Positions 17,885-28,335 of a stretch of 64,000 bases of DNA are shown in pieces. This DNA comes from Pseudomonas putida (GTDB taxonomy: Bacteria; Pseudomonadota; Gammaproteobacteria; Pseudomonadales; Pseudomonadaceae), in assembly GCF_004357765.1 (NCBI RefSeq), contig NZ_SMTE01000004.1, positions 186,001 through 250,000 of the forward strand, given 5' to 3'. The translations under genes were made by a program, and so were the position numbers. How positions within the stretch are numbered: the first letter of the stretch is position 1; each line of letters begins with the position of its first letter. Below the pieces are notes generated by a model. That model was not told where the DNA came from. It searched no databases and saw only the letters and a list, made by a program, of their open reading frames with translations.

Positions 17885-18712
17885 ATGCCCCGCCTGTTCG
17901 CGCCACTGCTTGCCCTCTGCCTTCTGACGCTCGCTGGCATCGCCCAAGCCAGCTACATCACCCGCACGCTGAACAAACCGGTGCCCGGCGGGGTTGCCGT
18001 GATCGACCTAGGCCCGGCGGCGCAAGCGCCCAGCGCGCGCTTCGATGGCAAGCCGGTGCTGGTGGTCAAGGAGCAGAACAACTGGCTGGCCATCGTCGGC
18101 CTCCCGCTGACCCAGAAACCCGGCACCGCTGTCCTGAGCCAGGGCGGTCGCGAGCTGCCCTTCAGCGTTGGGCACAAGAAATACCCCGAACAGCACATCA
18201 CCCTGAAGAACAAGCGCCAGGTCAACCCCAACCCTGCCGACCTCAAGCGCATCGACCGCGAACTGGCCGAACAGATCAAGGCCTACCGCAGCTTCAGCCC
18301 CAACCTGCCCAGCAATCTGGTGCTCGACAAACCGGTCAACGGCCCGTTGTCGAGCAAGTTCGGTGTGCGCCGTTTCTTCAACGGCGAGGAGCGCAACCCC
18401 CATGCGGGCCTGGACTTCGCCGTGCCGGCCGGCACGCCGATCAAGACCCCGGCCAATGGCAAGGTGATCCTGGTGGGTGACTACTTCTTCAATGGCCGCA
18501 CGGTGTTCGTCGACCATGGGCAGGGCTTCATCAGCATGTTCTGCCACATGTCGAAGATCGATGTGAAAGTTGGCCAAGCGCTGCGCAGAGGTGATGTGGT
18601 AGGTCGCGTAGGCTCGACAGGGCGGGCGACCGGCCCGCACATGCACTGGAACGTCAGCCTCAACGATGCGCGTGTGGATCCGGCGATTTTCATCGGGGCG
18701 TTCCAGCCCTGA
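17885..18712 (+). CDS. Secreted M23-family peptidase
   Basis: 275 residues. A signal peptide (about 1-22, LFAPLLALCLLTLAGIAQA) precedes an N-terminal beta domain and a LytM/M23 domain. The zinc site is intact: NPHAGLDFAVPAGTPI (HxxxD) and GPHMHWNVSLN (HxH), with MFCHMSKI carrying another conserved His. It is probably a periplasmic peptidoglycan endopeptidase. It starts 4 bp after xseA, so the two are likely co-transcribed. Confidence 0.93.
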   Translation: MPRLFAPLLALCLLTLAGIAQASYITRTLNKPVPGGVAVIDLGPAAQAPSARFDGKPVLVVKEQNNWLAIVGLPLTQKPGTAVLSQGGRELPFSVGHKKYPEQHITLKNKRQVNPNPADLKRIDRELAEQIKAYRSFSPNLPSNLVLDKPVNGPLSSKFGVRRFFNGEERNPHAGLDFAVPAGTPIKTPANGKVILVGDYFFNGRTVFVDHGQGFISMFCHMSKIDVKVGQALRRGDVVGRVGSTGRATGPHMHWNVSLNDARVDPAIFIGAFQP

Positions 18713-18887
18713 AAGGGGGCTTTGCGCCCTTCGAGCGTGTTGCGCCATCGAAAAATACCGTGCAACAAAAAAGAAGCACTGGGAAATTTTCAGCCATAAA
18801 ATTTCGCATTGCTGCTTTTTTTGAGCATTTATCTCAATTTTTTTCCAGCCCTTGCCATCCCTCATCTCACTGGTTAGGGTTGAAGGC

Positions 18888-18965
18888 ATGAAAACCTTCA
18901 GCACCCTCATTCTGCTCCGACAACACCGCAGCCTCTGCCTGGTCAGCGCCCGACTACCAGGCTGA
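18888..18965 (+). CDS. Possible Leu-rich leader peptide upstream of leuA
   Basis: A 25-codon frame 75 bp before leuA, with AGGG eight bases before the ATG. Six of 25 residues are Leu, three of them clustered at positions 7, 9 and 10; it ends LCLVSARLPG. A potential stem (CCTGG / CCAGG) overlaps its end. An attenuator would let leucyl-tRNA level set leuA expression, but no hairpin with a T-run is seen before leuA, so the mechanism is unclear. The rest of 18713-19040 is an AT-rich tract fitting a promoter. Confidence 0.45.
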   Translation: MKTFSTLILLRQHRSLCLVSARLPG

Positions 18966-19040
18966 ATCGCGTCGCCTCGCCCCTCATCTCGTTATTGCTC
19001 GGCAGGCCCGATCTCGGCCGCACACAAAAGGATTGCTTCC

Positions 19041-20714
19041 ATGACCATGCTCAAAGACCCTTCGAAGAAGTACCGCGCCTTCCCGACTATCGACCTGCCC
19101 GACCGTACCTGGCCGTCGAAGACCATCACCCAGGCGCCGATCTGGTGCAGCTCCGACCTGCGTGATGGCAACCAGTCGCTGATCGAGCCGATGGACTCCG
19201 AGAAGAAGCTGCGGTTCTGGAAAACCCTGGTGCAGGTCGGCGTGAAAGAGATCGAAGCCTCGTTCCCCTCCGCCTCGCAGACCGACTTCGACTTCGTGCG
19301 CACCCTGATCGAAGACGGCCACATTCCGGACGACACCACCATCCAGGTGCTCACCCAGGCCCGTGAAGACCTCATCGCCCGCACCTTCGAATCCCTGCGC
19401 GGCGCGAAAAAGGCCATCGTCCACCTGTACAACGCCACCAGCCCGTCGTTCCGCCGCATCGTCTTCAACCAGGACAAGCAAGGCGTGAAGGACATCGCCG
19501 TGAACGCGGCCAAGCTGTTCGTCAAATATGCCGCGCAACAGCCAGAAACCCAGTGGACCTTCCAGTACTCGCCGGAAACCTTCAGCGCCACCGAGCTCGA
19601 GTTCGCCAAGGAAGTCTGCGATGCGGTCATCGAGGTCTGGAATCCGACGCCTGAGCACAAGATCATCCTCAACCTGCCGGCCACCGTGGAAGTCGCCACC
19701 CCGAACATCTACGCCGACCAGATCGAATGGTTCTGCCGCCATATCAACCGTCGCGACAGCGTGATCATCAGCCTGCACACCCACAACGACCGTGGCACCG
19801 GCATCGCCGCCACCGAGCTGGGCCTGATGGCCGGCGCCGACCGTGCCGAAGGCTGCCTGTTCGGCAACGGCGAGCGCACCGGCAACGTCGACCTGGTGAC
19901 ACTGGCCTTGAACCTGTACACCCAGGGCGTCGATCCGCAACTGGACTTCTCCGACATCGACGGCGTGCGCAAGGTGGTCGAAGAGTGCAACCAACTGCCG
20001 GTGCACCCACGCCACCCATACGTGGGCGACCTGGTCCATACCGCTTTCTCCGGCTCGCACCAAGATGCCATCCGCAAAGGCTTCGCCAAGCAGAAAGAAG
20101 GCGAGCTGTGGGAAGTGCCTTACCTGCCGATCGACCCAGCGGACATCGGCCGCAGCTACGAGGCGGTCATTCGCGTCAACAGCCAGTCCGGCAAGGGCGG
20201 CATCACCTACCTGCTCGAGCAGGAATACGGCATCAGCCTGCCACGCCGCATGCAGATCGAATTCAGCCAGGTCGTCCAAGGCGAAACGGACCGCCTGGGC
20301 CTGGAAATGACCGCCCAACAGATCTACAGCCTGCTGCACAAGGAATACCTCCAGGCCAACGCACCGTACGCACTGGTCAGCCACCGTCTGCAGGAAGAAA
20401 ACGGCCATAGCGCCGTGGAAGTGGAAGTCGCCGGCGAAGGCGAAACCACGTTGCACTGGCGCGGCAAGGGCAATGGCGCCCTGGAGGCACTGGTGGCCGG
20501 CCTGCCGATCGCCGTCGAGATCATGGACTACAACGAGCACGCCATCGGTGCCGGCACCAACGCCAAGGCGGCGGCCTACATCGAACTGCGTGTGGCCGGC
20601 GGCCGTCCGGTACATGGCGTGGGCATCGATGAAAACATCACCACCGCCAGCTTCAAGGCACTGTTCAGTGCACTGAACCGCTCCTTGAGCCAGCAGGCTG
20701 CCAAAGCGGCCTAA
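19041..20714 (+). CDS. leuA: 2-isopropylmalate synthase
   Basis: 557 residues, the long LeuA form. It condenses 2-oxoisovalerate with acetyl-CoA, the first committed step of leucine synthesis. AAGGA lies eight bases before the ATG. The HMGL-like TIM barrel has [13 protein letters not shown] (metal and substrate Asp) and [11 protein letters not shown] (metal His pair), with [13 protein letters not shown] following. The C-terminal regulatory domain (from about 430) gives leucine feedback. A strong terminator follows at 20735. Confidence 0.97.
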   Translation: MTMLKDPSKKYRAFPTIDLPDRTWPSKTITQAPIWCSSDLRDGNQSLIEPMDSEKKLRFWKTLVQVGVKEIEASFPSASQTDFDFVRTLIEDGHIPDDTTIQVLTQAREDLIARTFESLRGAKKAIVHLYNATSPSFRRIVFNQDKQGVKDIAVNAAKLFVKYAAQQPETQWTFQYSPETFSATELEFAKEVCDAVIEVWNPTPEHKIILNLPATVEVATPNIYADQIEWFCRHINRRDSVIISLHTHNDRGTGIAATELGLMAGADRAEGCLFGNGERTGNVDLVTLALNLYTQGVDPQLDFSDIDGVRKVVEECNQLPVHPRHPYVGDLVHTAFSGSHQDAIRKGFAKQKEGELWEVPYLPIDPADIGRSYEAVIRVNSQSGKGGITYLLEQEYGISLPRRMQIEFSQVVQGETDRLGLEMTAQQIYSLLHKEYLQANAPYALVSHRLQEENGHSAVEVEVAGEGETTLHWRGKGNGALEALVAGLPIAVEIMDYNEHAIGAGTNAKAAAYIELRVAGGRPVHGVGIDENITTASFKALFSALNRSLSQQAAKAA

Positions 20715-20734
20715 GGCTAACTGCGCAACACCAG

Positions 20735-20764
20735 AGCCCGCATCCTGTATGCGGGCTTTTTTTG
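20735..20764 (+). terminator. Terminator of leuA
   Basis: AGCCCGCAT (20735-20743), CCTGT, ATGCGGGCT (20749-20757), then an unbroken T-run to 20764, 21 bases after the leuA stop. Confidence 0.93.
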
Positions 20765-20831
20765 GGGCGCGGAACCCGTCGGGAGAGCTGCAGCGCTGCG
20801 GATATCGAGCGCCACCCTACGAATCCAAAGC

Positions 20832-20860
20832 AAAAAAAAGGGGCGCCGACCAAGCGCCCC
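20832..20860 (-). terminator. Terminator of the zwf-pgl-eda operon
   Basis: On the minus strand GGGGCGC (20860-20854), 7-base loop, GCGCCCC (20846-20840), then eight Ts (20839-20832). It lies 25 bases after the eda stop. Confidence 0.92.
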
Positions 20861-20885
20861 ATAAGCCGTCAAGCACACAACAAAT

Positions 20886-21566
20886 TCAGTTGGCGTCCAA
20901 CAATGCCATCGCCTCAGCGCTGCAGGCCTCGATGCGGGCCCAGTCGCCGTTCTTGATCCAGCTGCTATCGAGCATCCAGGTGCCGCCCACACACATCACA
21001 TTGGGCAGTGCCATGTAGTTGCGCACGTTGGCCGGATTGACTCCGCCGGTGGGACAGAAGCGGATATCGCCGAATGGGCCGGCAAAAGCCTTGATCGCCG
21101 CAACGCCACCGCTGATTTCCGCAGGGAAAAGCTTGAAGCGACGGTAGCCCAGGGCATAACCCATCATGATCTCCGACGGCGTGCTGATGCCGGGCAGCAG
21201 CGGAATGTCGCTGGCGACACCAGCCTCAAGGATGTCCTGGGTCACGCCGGGCGTCACCACGAACTGCGCGCCGGCGGCCTCGACCGCCTCGAACATACCG
21301 CGGTCGAGCACGGTACCGGCGCCGACGCACAATTCCGGCCGCTGCGCGCGCAACACTTCGATGGCCTTCAGGCCATACTGGGAGCGCAGTGTCACTTCCA
21401 GTGTACGGATCCCGCCAGCAGCCAGGGCGTCAGCCAGCGGCAGGATGTCTTGTTCACGGGCGATGGTGATCACCGGCAGGATGCGCGCCTGACCACAGAT
21501 CGCATCGATCCGCTGGATTTTCTCGACCATCGAGAGCAAAGGCTGGGGGCGTTCAAGGGTGGTCAT
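20886..21566 (-). CDS. eda: KDPG aldolase
   Basis: 226 residues from ATG 21566 (AAGGA nine bases upstream). It splits 2-keto-3-deoxy-6-phosphogluconate to pyruvate and glyceraldehyde-3-phosphate, the last step of the Entner-Doudoroff route. Family motifs: LPVITIAREQDILPLADAL, GIRTLEVTLRS (catalytic Glu), VGAGTVLD, FVVTPGVTQDIL, and the Schiff-base Lys in FKLFPAE. FCPTGGVNPANVRNY closes the phosphate site. It is the last gene of zwf-pgl-eda, 17 bp after pgl. Confidence 0.97.
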   Translation of the reverse strand: MTTLERPQPLLSMVEKIQRIDAICGQARILPVITIAREQDILPLADALAAGGIRTLEVTLRSQYGLKAIEVLRAQRPELCVGAGTVLDRGMFEAVEAAGAQFVVTPGVTQDILEAGVASDIPLLPGISTPSEIMMGYALGYRRFKLFPAEISGGVAAIKAFAGPFGDIRFCPTGGVNPANVRNYMALPNVMCVGGTWMLDSSWIKNGDWARIEACSAEAMALLDAN

Positions 21567-21583
21567 GACAGTATGTCCTTGGC

Positions 21584-22297
21584 TCACGGGCACCAGTAGA
21601 TGCCCAAGGGGTCGTGAAGAAAAGCGCGAATCGGCATTTCAGTGATGTCGCTACCAGCCAGCGCGGCGCGCAGGGTAGCGAGTTTGCCCGGACCTTGCAC
21701 GGCCAGGGCGATGTAATCGGCGCTGGCAAGCAGCGAGCGCGTCATCGAAAGGCGCTGGTGCGGCACGCTCGGCGCCAGCATCGGCAAGCATCGGCGGGTG
21801 CAAGTGAGGTCCAGGCCCTGCGCGAGATTGGGGCTGTGGGGAAACAGCGAAGCGGTGTGGCCATCGTCGCCCATGCCCAGCACCAATACATCGATCGGCG
21901 CCAGTTCGGCCAACGCCTGGTCGGCCTTGTAGGCGGCAGCGTCGAGGCTTTCGGCCTGATGGTAGAGACCGACGAAACGGGCACGGGCGACATCGCCCTT
22001 GAACAGATGACGGGCCAACAGGCCAGCATTGCTGTCGGGATGCTCGACCGGCACCCAGCGCTCGTCGGCCAGGCTCACGGTCACCTTCGACCAATCCAGC
22101 GCCTCACTGGCCAACTGCTCGAGAAACGGCACCGGGCTACGACCGCCGGAAAGCACCACACAGGCCTGGCCCTTACTGGCAATCGCCGTGCGCAGACGTT
22201 CGGCGACGTCACGGGCCAAGGTGGCGGCCAGCGCCTTGCCAGTGGGCAGGTCATGAACCTGCACCGGCGCCGGCAGTTGCAATTCAGATATCGCCAT
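21584..22297 (-). CDS. pgl: 6-phosphogluconolactonase
   Basis: 237 residues from ATG 22297, with GGGAGG seven bases upstream; the start overlaps the zwf end by 14 bp, so coupling is likely. Motifs: [34 protein letters not shown] and [17 protein letters not shown]. It hydrolyses 6-phosphogluconolactone to 6-phosphogluconate between Zwf and Edd. Confidence 0.96.
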   Translation of the reverse strand: MAISELQLPAPVQVHDLPTGKALAATLARDVAERLRTAIASKGQACVVLSGGRSPVPFLEQLASEALDWSKVTVSLADERWVPVEHPDSNAGLLARHLFKGDVARARFVGLYHQAESLDAAAYKADQALAELAPIDVLVLGMGDDGHTASLFPHSPNLAQGLDLTCTRRCLPMLAPSVPHQRLSMTRSLLASADYIALAVQGPGKLATLRAALAGSDITEMPIRAFLHDPLGIYWCP

Positions 22298-23753
22298 ACC
22301 ACGACCTCCCATCGCGCGTGATCAGTGCAATCGAGCTCATCGGCCCCCATGACCCAGCCGCATAGGGCTTGGGCGCATCGCCGCTGGTGCGCCAGCCGGC
22401 GATCAACTGATCGCACCACTTCCAGGCATATTCGATCTCGTCCTTGCGCACGAACAGGTTCTGATTACCCCGCATCACCTCGAGCAGCAGGCGTTCGTAG
22501 GCATCCGGAATCCGCGCACTGCGCCAGGCGTCGGAAAAATTCAGCTGCAAGGGCCCGCTGCGCAGTTGCATACCCTTGTCCAGCCCCTGCTCCTTGGTCA
22601 TCACCCGCAAAGAGATACCTTCGTCCGGCTGCAGGCGGATGATCAGTTTGTTACCGATCTGCAAACGCTGTTCCGGGGCGAAGATATAGTGCGGCGTTTC
22701 CTTGAAATGAATGACGATCTGCGACAGTTTTTGCGGCATGCGCTTGCCGGTACGCAGGTAGAACGGCACGCCCGACCAGCGCCAGTTACGGATATCGGCG
22801 CGCAGAGCGACAAAGGTCTCGGTGTCACTCTGGGCATTGGCGTTGTCCTCATCGAGGTAACCCGGTACCGGCTTGCCGTCGCTGTAACCGGCGATGTACT
22901 GACCACGCACCACATGGGTGCCTAGGGCCTCGCCAGTGATCGGTGTGAGGGCTTTGAGGACCTTGACCTTCTCGTCGCGAATGCTGTCGGCCGAAAGGTC
23001 GCTGGGTGGGTCCATGGCGATCAGGCACAACAACTGCAGCAGATGATTCTGGATCATGTCGCGCAACTGGCCAGCCTTGTCGAAGTAACCCCAACGGCCC
23101 TCGATGCCGACCTTTTCAGCCACGGTGATCTCCACGTGGGAGATCGAGTTCTGGTTCCACTGGGTTTCGAACAGACTGTTGGCGAAACGCAGGGCGATCA
23201 GGTTCTGGACCGTTTCCTTGCCCAGGTAGTGGTCGATGCGATAGACCCGGCTTTCCGGGAAGAAGCGTGCCACGGCGTCGTTGACCCGGCGCGACGACTC
23301 CAGATCGTGACCGATGGGCTTTTCCAGCACCACCCGGGTGCGTTCGGCCAGACCGACTCGTTCGAGGTTCTCGCAGATTGCGCCATAGACCGCCGCTGCA
23401 GTGGCAAAGTAGGCGATCAGCGGCATGCCACCGGCGACCTGCTCGACCAAAGCCTGGTAGCCCTCCGGCTGCAGGAAATCCAGGTGCTGATAACCCAGGC
23501 GCCCAAGAAAGCGCTCCAGCGCCGCCGGCTCGATGTCCCCGGCCGGCACATGCTGGCGCAGATGGGCTTCGATGGTGGCCAGGTGGTCCTCGACGCTGCC
23601 TGGCTCGCGGGCCAGCGCCAGCAGGCGAGTGCCCCCGTGCAGCAGGTTGGCACGGTCGAGCTGGTAGAGGGCGGGAAAGAGCTTGCGCAATGCCAGGTCG
23701 CCGAGGGCGCCAAACAGGGCAAAGGTGCAAGGTTCTACACTGATCGCAGCCAT
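22284..23753 (-). CDS. zwf: Glucose-6-phosphate dehydrogenase
   Basis: 489 residues, full length. Nucleotide-binding start [22 protein letters not shown]; substrate and catalytic motif [21 protein letters not shown]. It oxidises glucose-6-phosphate to the lactone and gives NADPH or NADH. It is first in zwf-pgl-eda and divergent from hexR, with a HexR-type operator in the gap. AGGAAAG lies about ten bases before the ATG. Confidence 0.97.
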   Translation of the reverse strand: MAAISVEPCTFALFGALGDLALRKLFPALYQLDRANLLHGGTRLLALAREPGSVEDHLATIEAHLRQHVPAGDIEPAALERFLGRLGYQHLDFLQPEGYQALVEQVAGGMPLIAYFATAAAVYGAICENLERVGLAERTRVVLEKPIGHDLESSRRVNDAVARFFPESRVYRIDHYLGKETVQNLIALRFANSLFETQWNQNSISHVEITVAEKVGIEGRWGYFDKAGQLRDMIQNHLLQLLCLIAMDPPSDLSADSIRDEKVKVLKALTPITGEALGTHVVRGQYIAGYSDGKPVPGYLDEDNANAQSDTETFVALRADIRNWRWSGVPFYLRTGKRMPQKLSQIVIHFKETPHYIFAPEQRLQIGNKLIIRLQPDEGISLRVMTKEQGLDKGMQLRSGPLQLNFSDAWRSARIPDAYERLLLEVMRGNQNLFVRKDEIEYAWKWCDQLIAGWRTSGDAPKPYAAGSWGPMSSIALITRDGRSWYGDI

Positions 23754-23813
23754 GATGTTGGTTCTTTCCTAAAGTTGGACTAGAAATACCGCTTTCACAC
23801 ACGGTTTTCAAGG

Positions 23814-23842
23814 GGTAATGTAGTAATAACAACAACATTACC
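23814..23842. promoter_or_regulatory. HexR operator between zwf and hexR
   Basis: ATGT-AGTAATA-ACAA (23818-23832) fits the HexR pattern TTGT-N7/8-ACAA at seven of eight positions, lying inside a larger inverted repeat GGTAATGT / ACATTACC (23814-23842). It sits 60 bases before zwf and about 115 before hexR, fitting repression of both, relieved by KDPG. Confidence 0.72.
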
Positions 23843-23954
23843 AGCGAATGATACAGATAAGTGGTGCGCGCACCGCACCGACAGTACGATAGACAACTCT
23901 GATAAAGGCCTGCTGTCTCGTCAGCCGCCTGCCTTTCGACCCAAGGAAACCCCC

Positions 23955-24827
23955 ATGGACCGCGTGCGAAATCTCCTGGAGCAGATCCAGGGACGCCTCG
24001 ACGAGCTGAACAAGGCCGAACGCAAAGTCGCCGAAGTCATCCTGCTCAATCCGCAACAAGCCACCCGCTTCAGCATCGCCGCACTGGCCCAGGCCGCCAA
24101 GGTCAGCGAACCCACGGTCAACCGCTTCTGTCGCTCGTTCGGCGTCAGTGGCTACCCCGAACTGAAGCTACAACTGGCGCAAAGCCTGGCCAGCGGTGCC
24201 GCTTACGTCAGTCGCGCGGTGGAAGCGGACGATGATCCGGCAGCTTACACCCAGAAAATCTTCGGCAGTGCCATCGCCTCGCTCGACAGCGCCTGCCAAC
24301 AATTGGATCCGCAGCAGGTCAGCCGTGCTGTCGACATGATGATCCAGGCCCGCCAGATCCACTTCTTCGGCCTCGGTGCCTCAGCGCCGGTAGCACTGGA
24401 CGCGCAGCACAAATTCTTCCGCTTCAATCTGGCCGTTTCAGCCCACGCCGACGTGCTGATGCAGCGCATGCTGGCCTCGGTCGCCCACACCGGCGACCTG
24501 TTCGTGATCATCTCCTACACCGGTCGAACCCGCGAATTGGTCGAAGTCGCGCGTCTTGCCCGGGAAAACGGCGCCTCGGTGCTCGGCCTCACCGCCGCCG
24601 GCTCGCCACTGGCCAACGCCTGCAGCTTGAGCCTGCACATTCCGCTTCCGGAAGACACCGACATCTACATGCCGATGACCTCGCGGATCATCCAATTGAC
24701 CGTGCTCGACGTACTGGCCACCGGCATGACCTTGCGCCGGGGTGTGGATTTCCAACCGCATCTGCGCAAGATCAAAGAAAGCCTCAATGCCAGCCGCTAC
24801 CCGATCGAGGACGACCAGTTCAACTGA
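23955..24827 (+). CDS. hexR: HexR repressor of Entner-Doudoroff genes
   Basis: 290 residues of the RpiR family. The N-terminal HTH_6 domain ([37 protein letters not shown]) is followed by a SIS sugar-phosphate domain from about 125 ([50 protein letters not shown]). HexR represses zwf, edd and gap operons and is released by KDPG. It is divergent from zwf; its 3' end overlaps the convergent mutarotase gene by 8 bp. Confidence 0.95.
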   Translation: MDRVRNLLEQIQGRLDELNKAERKVAEVILLNPQQATRFSIAALAQAAKVSEPTVNRFCRSFGVSGYPELKLQLAQSLASGAAYVSRAVEADDDPAAYTQKIFGSAIASLDSACQQLDPQQVSRAVDMMIQARQIHFFGLGASAPVALDAQHKFFRFNLAVSAHADVLMQRMLASVAHTGDLFVIISYTGRTRELVEVARLARENGASVLGLTAAGSPLANACSLSLHIPLPEDTDIYMPMTSRIIQLTVLDVLATGMTLRRGVDFQPHLRKIKESLNASRYPIEDDQFN

Positions 24828-25674
24828 GCCGGTGCGCCTGCAAACACAGGTGCGCGCGCTGCCCGGGTGCCAGGCTCAAGCCCTCACCGCTGCCGCTGGC
24901 GGCCTCGACGCAGACAAAACCCTGACGCTCGCGCCCGGTCACGCCCATCAGCGGTCGGTTGCCGGGGTGCCAGACCACGGTATCGTCGCTGTCACCGGTG
25001 TCGATGCACAAGGCCCGCTGCCAGGCCGGGTCCTGCAATTGCACCTGAGCGGTGCCCGGGTAGACCCGCTGACAACCGCCCTGGACTTTCAGAGCCCCCT
25101 CGTCGCGGCACACCTGGCGGCTGAGGCGATCGTAGCCTTCGACATCTTCCAGTCCAGACAGCGCTATCTGCGACACGTTGCTGATACGCCAGTAGGCCAA
25201 CAGCGCATGGCTCAACTGGCAGGGTTCGCTGTCCTGGTGCTCGGTGCTCAAACGCAGCTCCATGCGGCTACCTAACCGAGCGTGCAGGTCGACCTGCCAG
25301 TCGCACAGCTCCAGCCGCCAGTTGAGGGTAACGCCCTCCTCGTCCTCAGCGCTGTCGATCAGCTTCCAGTCGAGCAGGCGGGCCCAGCCATGGGCCGGCC
25401 ACAGGTCCTCGCTGGGATGGCGGCCATACCAAGGCCAGCACACCGGTACACCGCCGCGGATGGCACCCACTTGCGGCCATTGCTCGGCGCACCACAGCCA
25501 GGGCCGCTCGCCGACAGGCTGGAAATGCAGCAACTGCGCGCCCTGGCGGCTGAAAACCGCCTGGCAGCGCGGGTGATCGATGACCAGAACATCGCGCTGC
25601 TGGTAACGCTCCCATTCGAACGTCGGCCTGGGCCGTTGCGCGCAGAAGAAGCGATGAAGCGGATGTTCAGGCAT
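24820..25674 (-). CDS. D-hexose-6-phosphate mutarotase, YeaD type
   Basis: 284 residues from ATG 25674 (MPEHPLHRF); the frame is open further upstream but without a better start. It is an aldose-1-epimerase-like beta protein with [15 protein letters not shown], the conserved His in [11 protein letters not shown], and the catalytic Glu near [11 protein letters not shown]. It probably interconverts anomers of glucose-6-phosphate. It lies downstream of oprB on the same strand, with a 117-bp gap, so it may belong to the gts-oprB transcription unit. Confidence 0.88.
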   Translation of the reverse strand: MPEHPLHRFFCAQRPRPTFEWERYQQRDVLVIDHPRCQAVFSRQGAQLLHFQPVGERPWLWCAEQWPQVGAIRGGVPVCWPWYGRHPSEDLWPAHGWARLLDWKLIDSAEDEEGVTLNWRLELCDWQVDLHARLGSRMELRLSTEHQDSEPCQLSHALLAYWRISNVSQIALSGLEDVEGYDRLSRQVCRDEGALKVQGGCQRVYPGTAQVQLQDPAWQRALCIDTGDSDDTVVWHPGNRPLMGVTGRERQGFVCVEAASGSGEGLSLAPGQRAHLCLQAHRLS

Positions 25675-25791
25675 GGTGACGGGCTCTTGTTGTTTGAGAT
25701 AGCGCTGTCTCGACCTATCCTGGCAAACCACTGCAATGCCAGTGGATGCCAGGTAACGAGGTGGATTGGCGTAAATTTACAACAAACCGAC

Positions 25792-27135
25792 TCAGAATGA
25801 CGACTGAATCTTCAAACCTGCGACCAACGCATTATCGACCTCATCCACCCCACCGGGGCTCTTGATGTACTGCAGGTTGGGCCGCACGGTCAGCCAGTTG
25901 GTGACATGGAATCCATAGTAGAGCTCGGCGTTGTACTCGGTGCGTTGCAATGGCACGAACCCTGGGTTGTCGTAGTCGTCGATACCGCTCTGGGCATTGA
26001 GCAGCTCGGCGCGCTTCTTCACATCGTCGTTCACATGGATGCGCGCCACGCCAAAGCCGATGTCGTCCTTGGGTCGGGCGTCGAAGGCCCCTTTGTAGAC
26101 CAGACCGACCTGCTGGTAGTTGTCGACCACGTTGGTCGCTTTGTCGTGCACGGTGAAGTTGGCGAACAGACTCAGGCCCCGGTTCACATCGCCGCCCTGG
26201 GCGGTGACCTGCTGCTGCGCCACCACCCACCAGCCATGCTTGCTCGAATGAGACTTGAAGGCTGCGCCGGTCAGCGCCTGGGGATTGCCGTTGACGTCGT
26301 CGTACACATCGTCGGCCTTGGCCGTGCTGTAGTAATAGCCCAGGCGGTATTCGCCGGGCAGTCCATTGACCTTGGGTGACCAGACCATCTCCACCGGCAG
26401 GATCGCCCCCTTGGTCCCACTGCCGCTGAGCTTGAAGCCGTTGCCGGTTTCGAGGTTGGAAGGGTTCTGCTCGAAGGCACCGGCCTGGACGAAGAATTCC
26501 GGGGTGATGTTGTACTTGACCCGCAGGGCCCACTGGCTGACCGGCCAGTTGTACCAGATGCCACCGACCCAGTTGCCCACCTGCGAGCCACAGAATGCCA
26601 GGTTCTGGAAGTCGCAAGGGAAGCTATTGAAGTCCTCGCCTTCACCGAAGCGACCGAATTTCACGTCCAGGGCGCCGTCGAAGTACTTCTGCTTGATCCA
26701 CATTTGCGTCAGCCGCCAGGTCTGGCCACGGCCCCACACTTCCTGCACCGAGCTGAACTGCCCGGCACGCGGGTCGCTGATGCGGTCGTTGGACAGGTTG
26801 CGGCCACTGCGCTCGGTGATCGCCAACTTGAACTCGGTGTCCTTCCAGCCGAAGATCTTTTCCAGGTCAAGGTGCGCGCCCAGCGCGAACTGGTCACTGT
26901 AGCGTGCGGTCTTGTCATCGTTGTAACCGCCATTGAGGTTGCCAGCCACCTCACCGACATAGTCGAGGGTGAAGTCGTAGCCTTTTTCCAACAGCTCGGT
27001 GCGCGTGCCACCCCAGTCACCCGTCATCCATTTGGATTCGCTGGAGAAGGCCTCGGCGGCTTGCACCCCGCTGTTGCCGACGAGCGCCAGCAAGGCCAAC
27101 GAGCCCAACGTCCTGATGCGATTGCGCTGTTTCAT
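25792..27135 (-). CDS. oprB: Carbohydrate-selective porin OprB
   Basis: 447 residues. A signal peptide (about 1-26, ending GNSGVQA) precedes the outer-membrane beta barrel, which ends NALVAGLKIQSSF with the C-terminal Phe typical of barrels. Early motif SKWMTGDWGGTRTELLEKGYDFTLDYVGEV is characteristic of OprB. It lets glucose and other sugars cross the outer membrane. It follows gtsD by 42 bp and probably shares that operon. A CA motif lies just before its ribosome site. Confidence 0.95.
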   Translation of the reverse strand: MKQRNRIRTLGSLALLALVGNSGVQAAEAFSSESKWMTGDWGGTRTELLEKGYDFTLDYVGEVAGNLNGGYNDDKTARYSDQFALGAHLDLEKIFGWKDTEFKLAITERSGRNLSNDRISDPRAGQFSSVQEVWGRGQTWRLTQMWIKQKYFDGALDVKFGRFGEGEDFNSFPCDFQNLAFCGSQVGNWVGGIWYNWPVSQWALRVKYNITPEFFVQAGAFEQNPSNLETGNGFKLSGSGTKGAILPVEMVWSPKVNGLPGEYRLGYYYSTAKADDVYDDVNGNPQALTGAAFKSHSSKHGWWVVAQQQVTAQGGDVNRGLSLFANFTVHDKATNVVDNYQQVGLVYKGAFDARPKDDIGFGVARIHVNDDVKKRAELLNAQSGIDDYDNPGFVPLQRTEYNAELYYGFHVTNWLTVRPNLQYIKSPGGVDEVDNALVAGLKIQSSF

Positions 27136-27153
27136 CCTGATACGTCCTCTTTT

Positions 27154-27161
27154 TTGTTATT
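27154..27161 (-). promoter_or_regulatory. Hfq/Crc-type CA motif before oprB
   Basis: The minus strand reads AATAACAA, a match to the A-rich AAnAAnAA motif bound by Hfq with Crc, directly upstream of the ribosome site AGAGGACG of oprB. This fits catabolite repression of translation. Confidence 0.6.
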
Positions 27162-27177
27162 GGTGATGTAGACGATT

Positions 27178-28332
27178 TCAACGGCCTTTGAACAAAGCCA
27201 CGTTGTCCCTTATTGCTTCGCTGGACCTACGCAGGTCCAGGCGCTCGCCACTTTCGGCGTCGAACAGAAGGACCCGGGCGGGGTCGATCTGCAAGTCGAG
27301 CTGGTCACCGATACGGCACGGCACGTCCGGTGCCAGGCGGCAACACACCTTGGTCTGGTTGAGGGTGACAAATACCAGCAGGTCGGGCCCTGTCGGCTCG
27401 GTGACCTGCACTTCGGCACGTATGCCGACTGGCCCGGGCTCCTGCCCCGCCCCCAGGCTCACCTGCTCGGGCCGCAGGCCGAGGATCACCTGGCGACCCT
27501 CGAGCTCGTCCCCCATCGCCCCCAGCGGCACCTCGCAGCGCGCCAGGCCACTGTCGAGCACTGCCAGCAGCCGGCCGTCGCGCTTGACCACCGGCACGGG
27601 AATGAAATTCATCGGCGGCGAGCCGATGAAGCTGGCGACGAACTGGTTGGCCGGGTCGTTGTAGATCTGCTGAGGCGTGCCGAACTGCTGGATGATGCCA
27701 TCCTTCATCACGGCTACCTTGTCACCGAGGGTCATGGCCTCGATCTGGTCGTGGGTGACATAGACCGTGGTGGTCTTCAGGCGCTGGTGCATCAGTTTCA
27801 TTTCGGTGCGCATCTCGACCCGCAGCTTGGCATCGAGGTTCGACAACGGCTCGTCGAACAGATAGAGCTTGGGTCGCCGCGCCAGCGCACGGCCCATGGC
27901 CACCCGCTGTTGCTGGCCCCCGGACAACTGCGCCGGCTTGCGTGTCAGCAGGTGCTCGATCTGCAACAGCTTGGCCACCCGCGCCACTTCCTCGTCGATG
28001 GCTGCCTGGGGCAGCTTGCGGATCTTCAGGCCGAACTCGATGTTCTCCCGCACGCTCATGGTCGGATAAAGCGCATAGGACTGAAACACCATGGCGATGT
28101 CACGGTCCTTCGGGCTCATGCCGCTGACGTCCTCGCCATCGATGAGGATCGCCCCACCGCTGATCTGTTCGAGGCCGGCGATGCAATTCATCAGGGTCGA
28201 CTTGCCGCACCCCGAAGGACCGACCAGGATCAGGAATTCCCCTTCCTTGATCGCCAGCTGGATGTCTTTGAGGGTGTCCGGCAGGCCGCTGCCGTAGGTC
28301 TTGTTCACATTGCGAAGTTCGAGCGTTGCCAT
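27178..28332 (-). CDS. gtsD: Glucose ABC transporter ATP-binding protein
   Basis: 384 residues, of the MalK/UgpC size class. Walker A GPSGCGKSTLMN, Q-loop FQSYALYP, signature LSGGQQQRVAMGRAL, Walker B LYLFDEPLSNLD, and H-loop VTHDQIEAM are all intact. The C-terminal OB-like (TOBE) domain runs from about 240. It energises the GtsABC importer at the inner membrane. It starts 3 bp after gtsC ends. Confidence 0.96.
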   Translation of the reverse strand: MATLELRNVNKTYGSGLPDTLKDIQLAIKEGEFLILVGPSGCGKSTLMNCIAGLEQISGGAILIDGEDVSGMSPKDRDIAMVFQSYALYPTMSVRENIEFGLKIRKLPQAAIDEEVARVAKLLQIEHLLTRKPAQLSGGQQQRVAMGRALARRPKLYLFDEPLSNLDAKLRVEMRTEMKLMHQRLKTTTVYVTHDQIEAMTLGDKVAVMKDGIIQQFGTPQQIYNDPANQFVASFIGSPPMNFIPVPVVKRDGRLLAVLDSGLARCEVPLGAMGDELEGRQVILGLRPEQVSLGAGQEPGPVGIRAEVQVTEPTGPDLLVFVTLNQTKVCCRLAPDVPCRIGDQLDLQIDPARVLLFDAESGERLDLRRSSEAIRDNVALFKGR

Positions 28333-28335
28333 GAC

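Noticed and set aside
18984-20615. Long minus-strand frame opposite leuA
   Set aside because: Antisense shadow of leuA with low-complexity composition.
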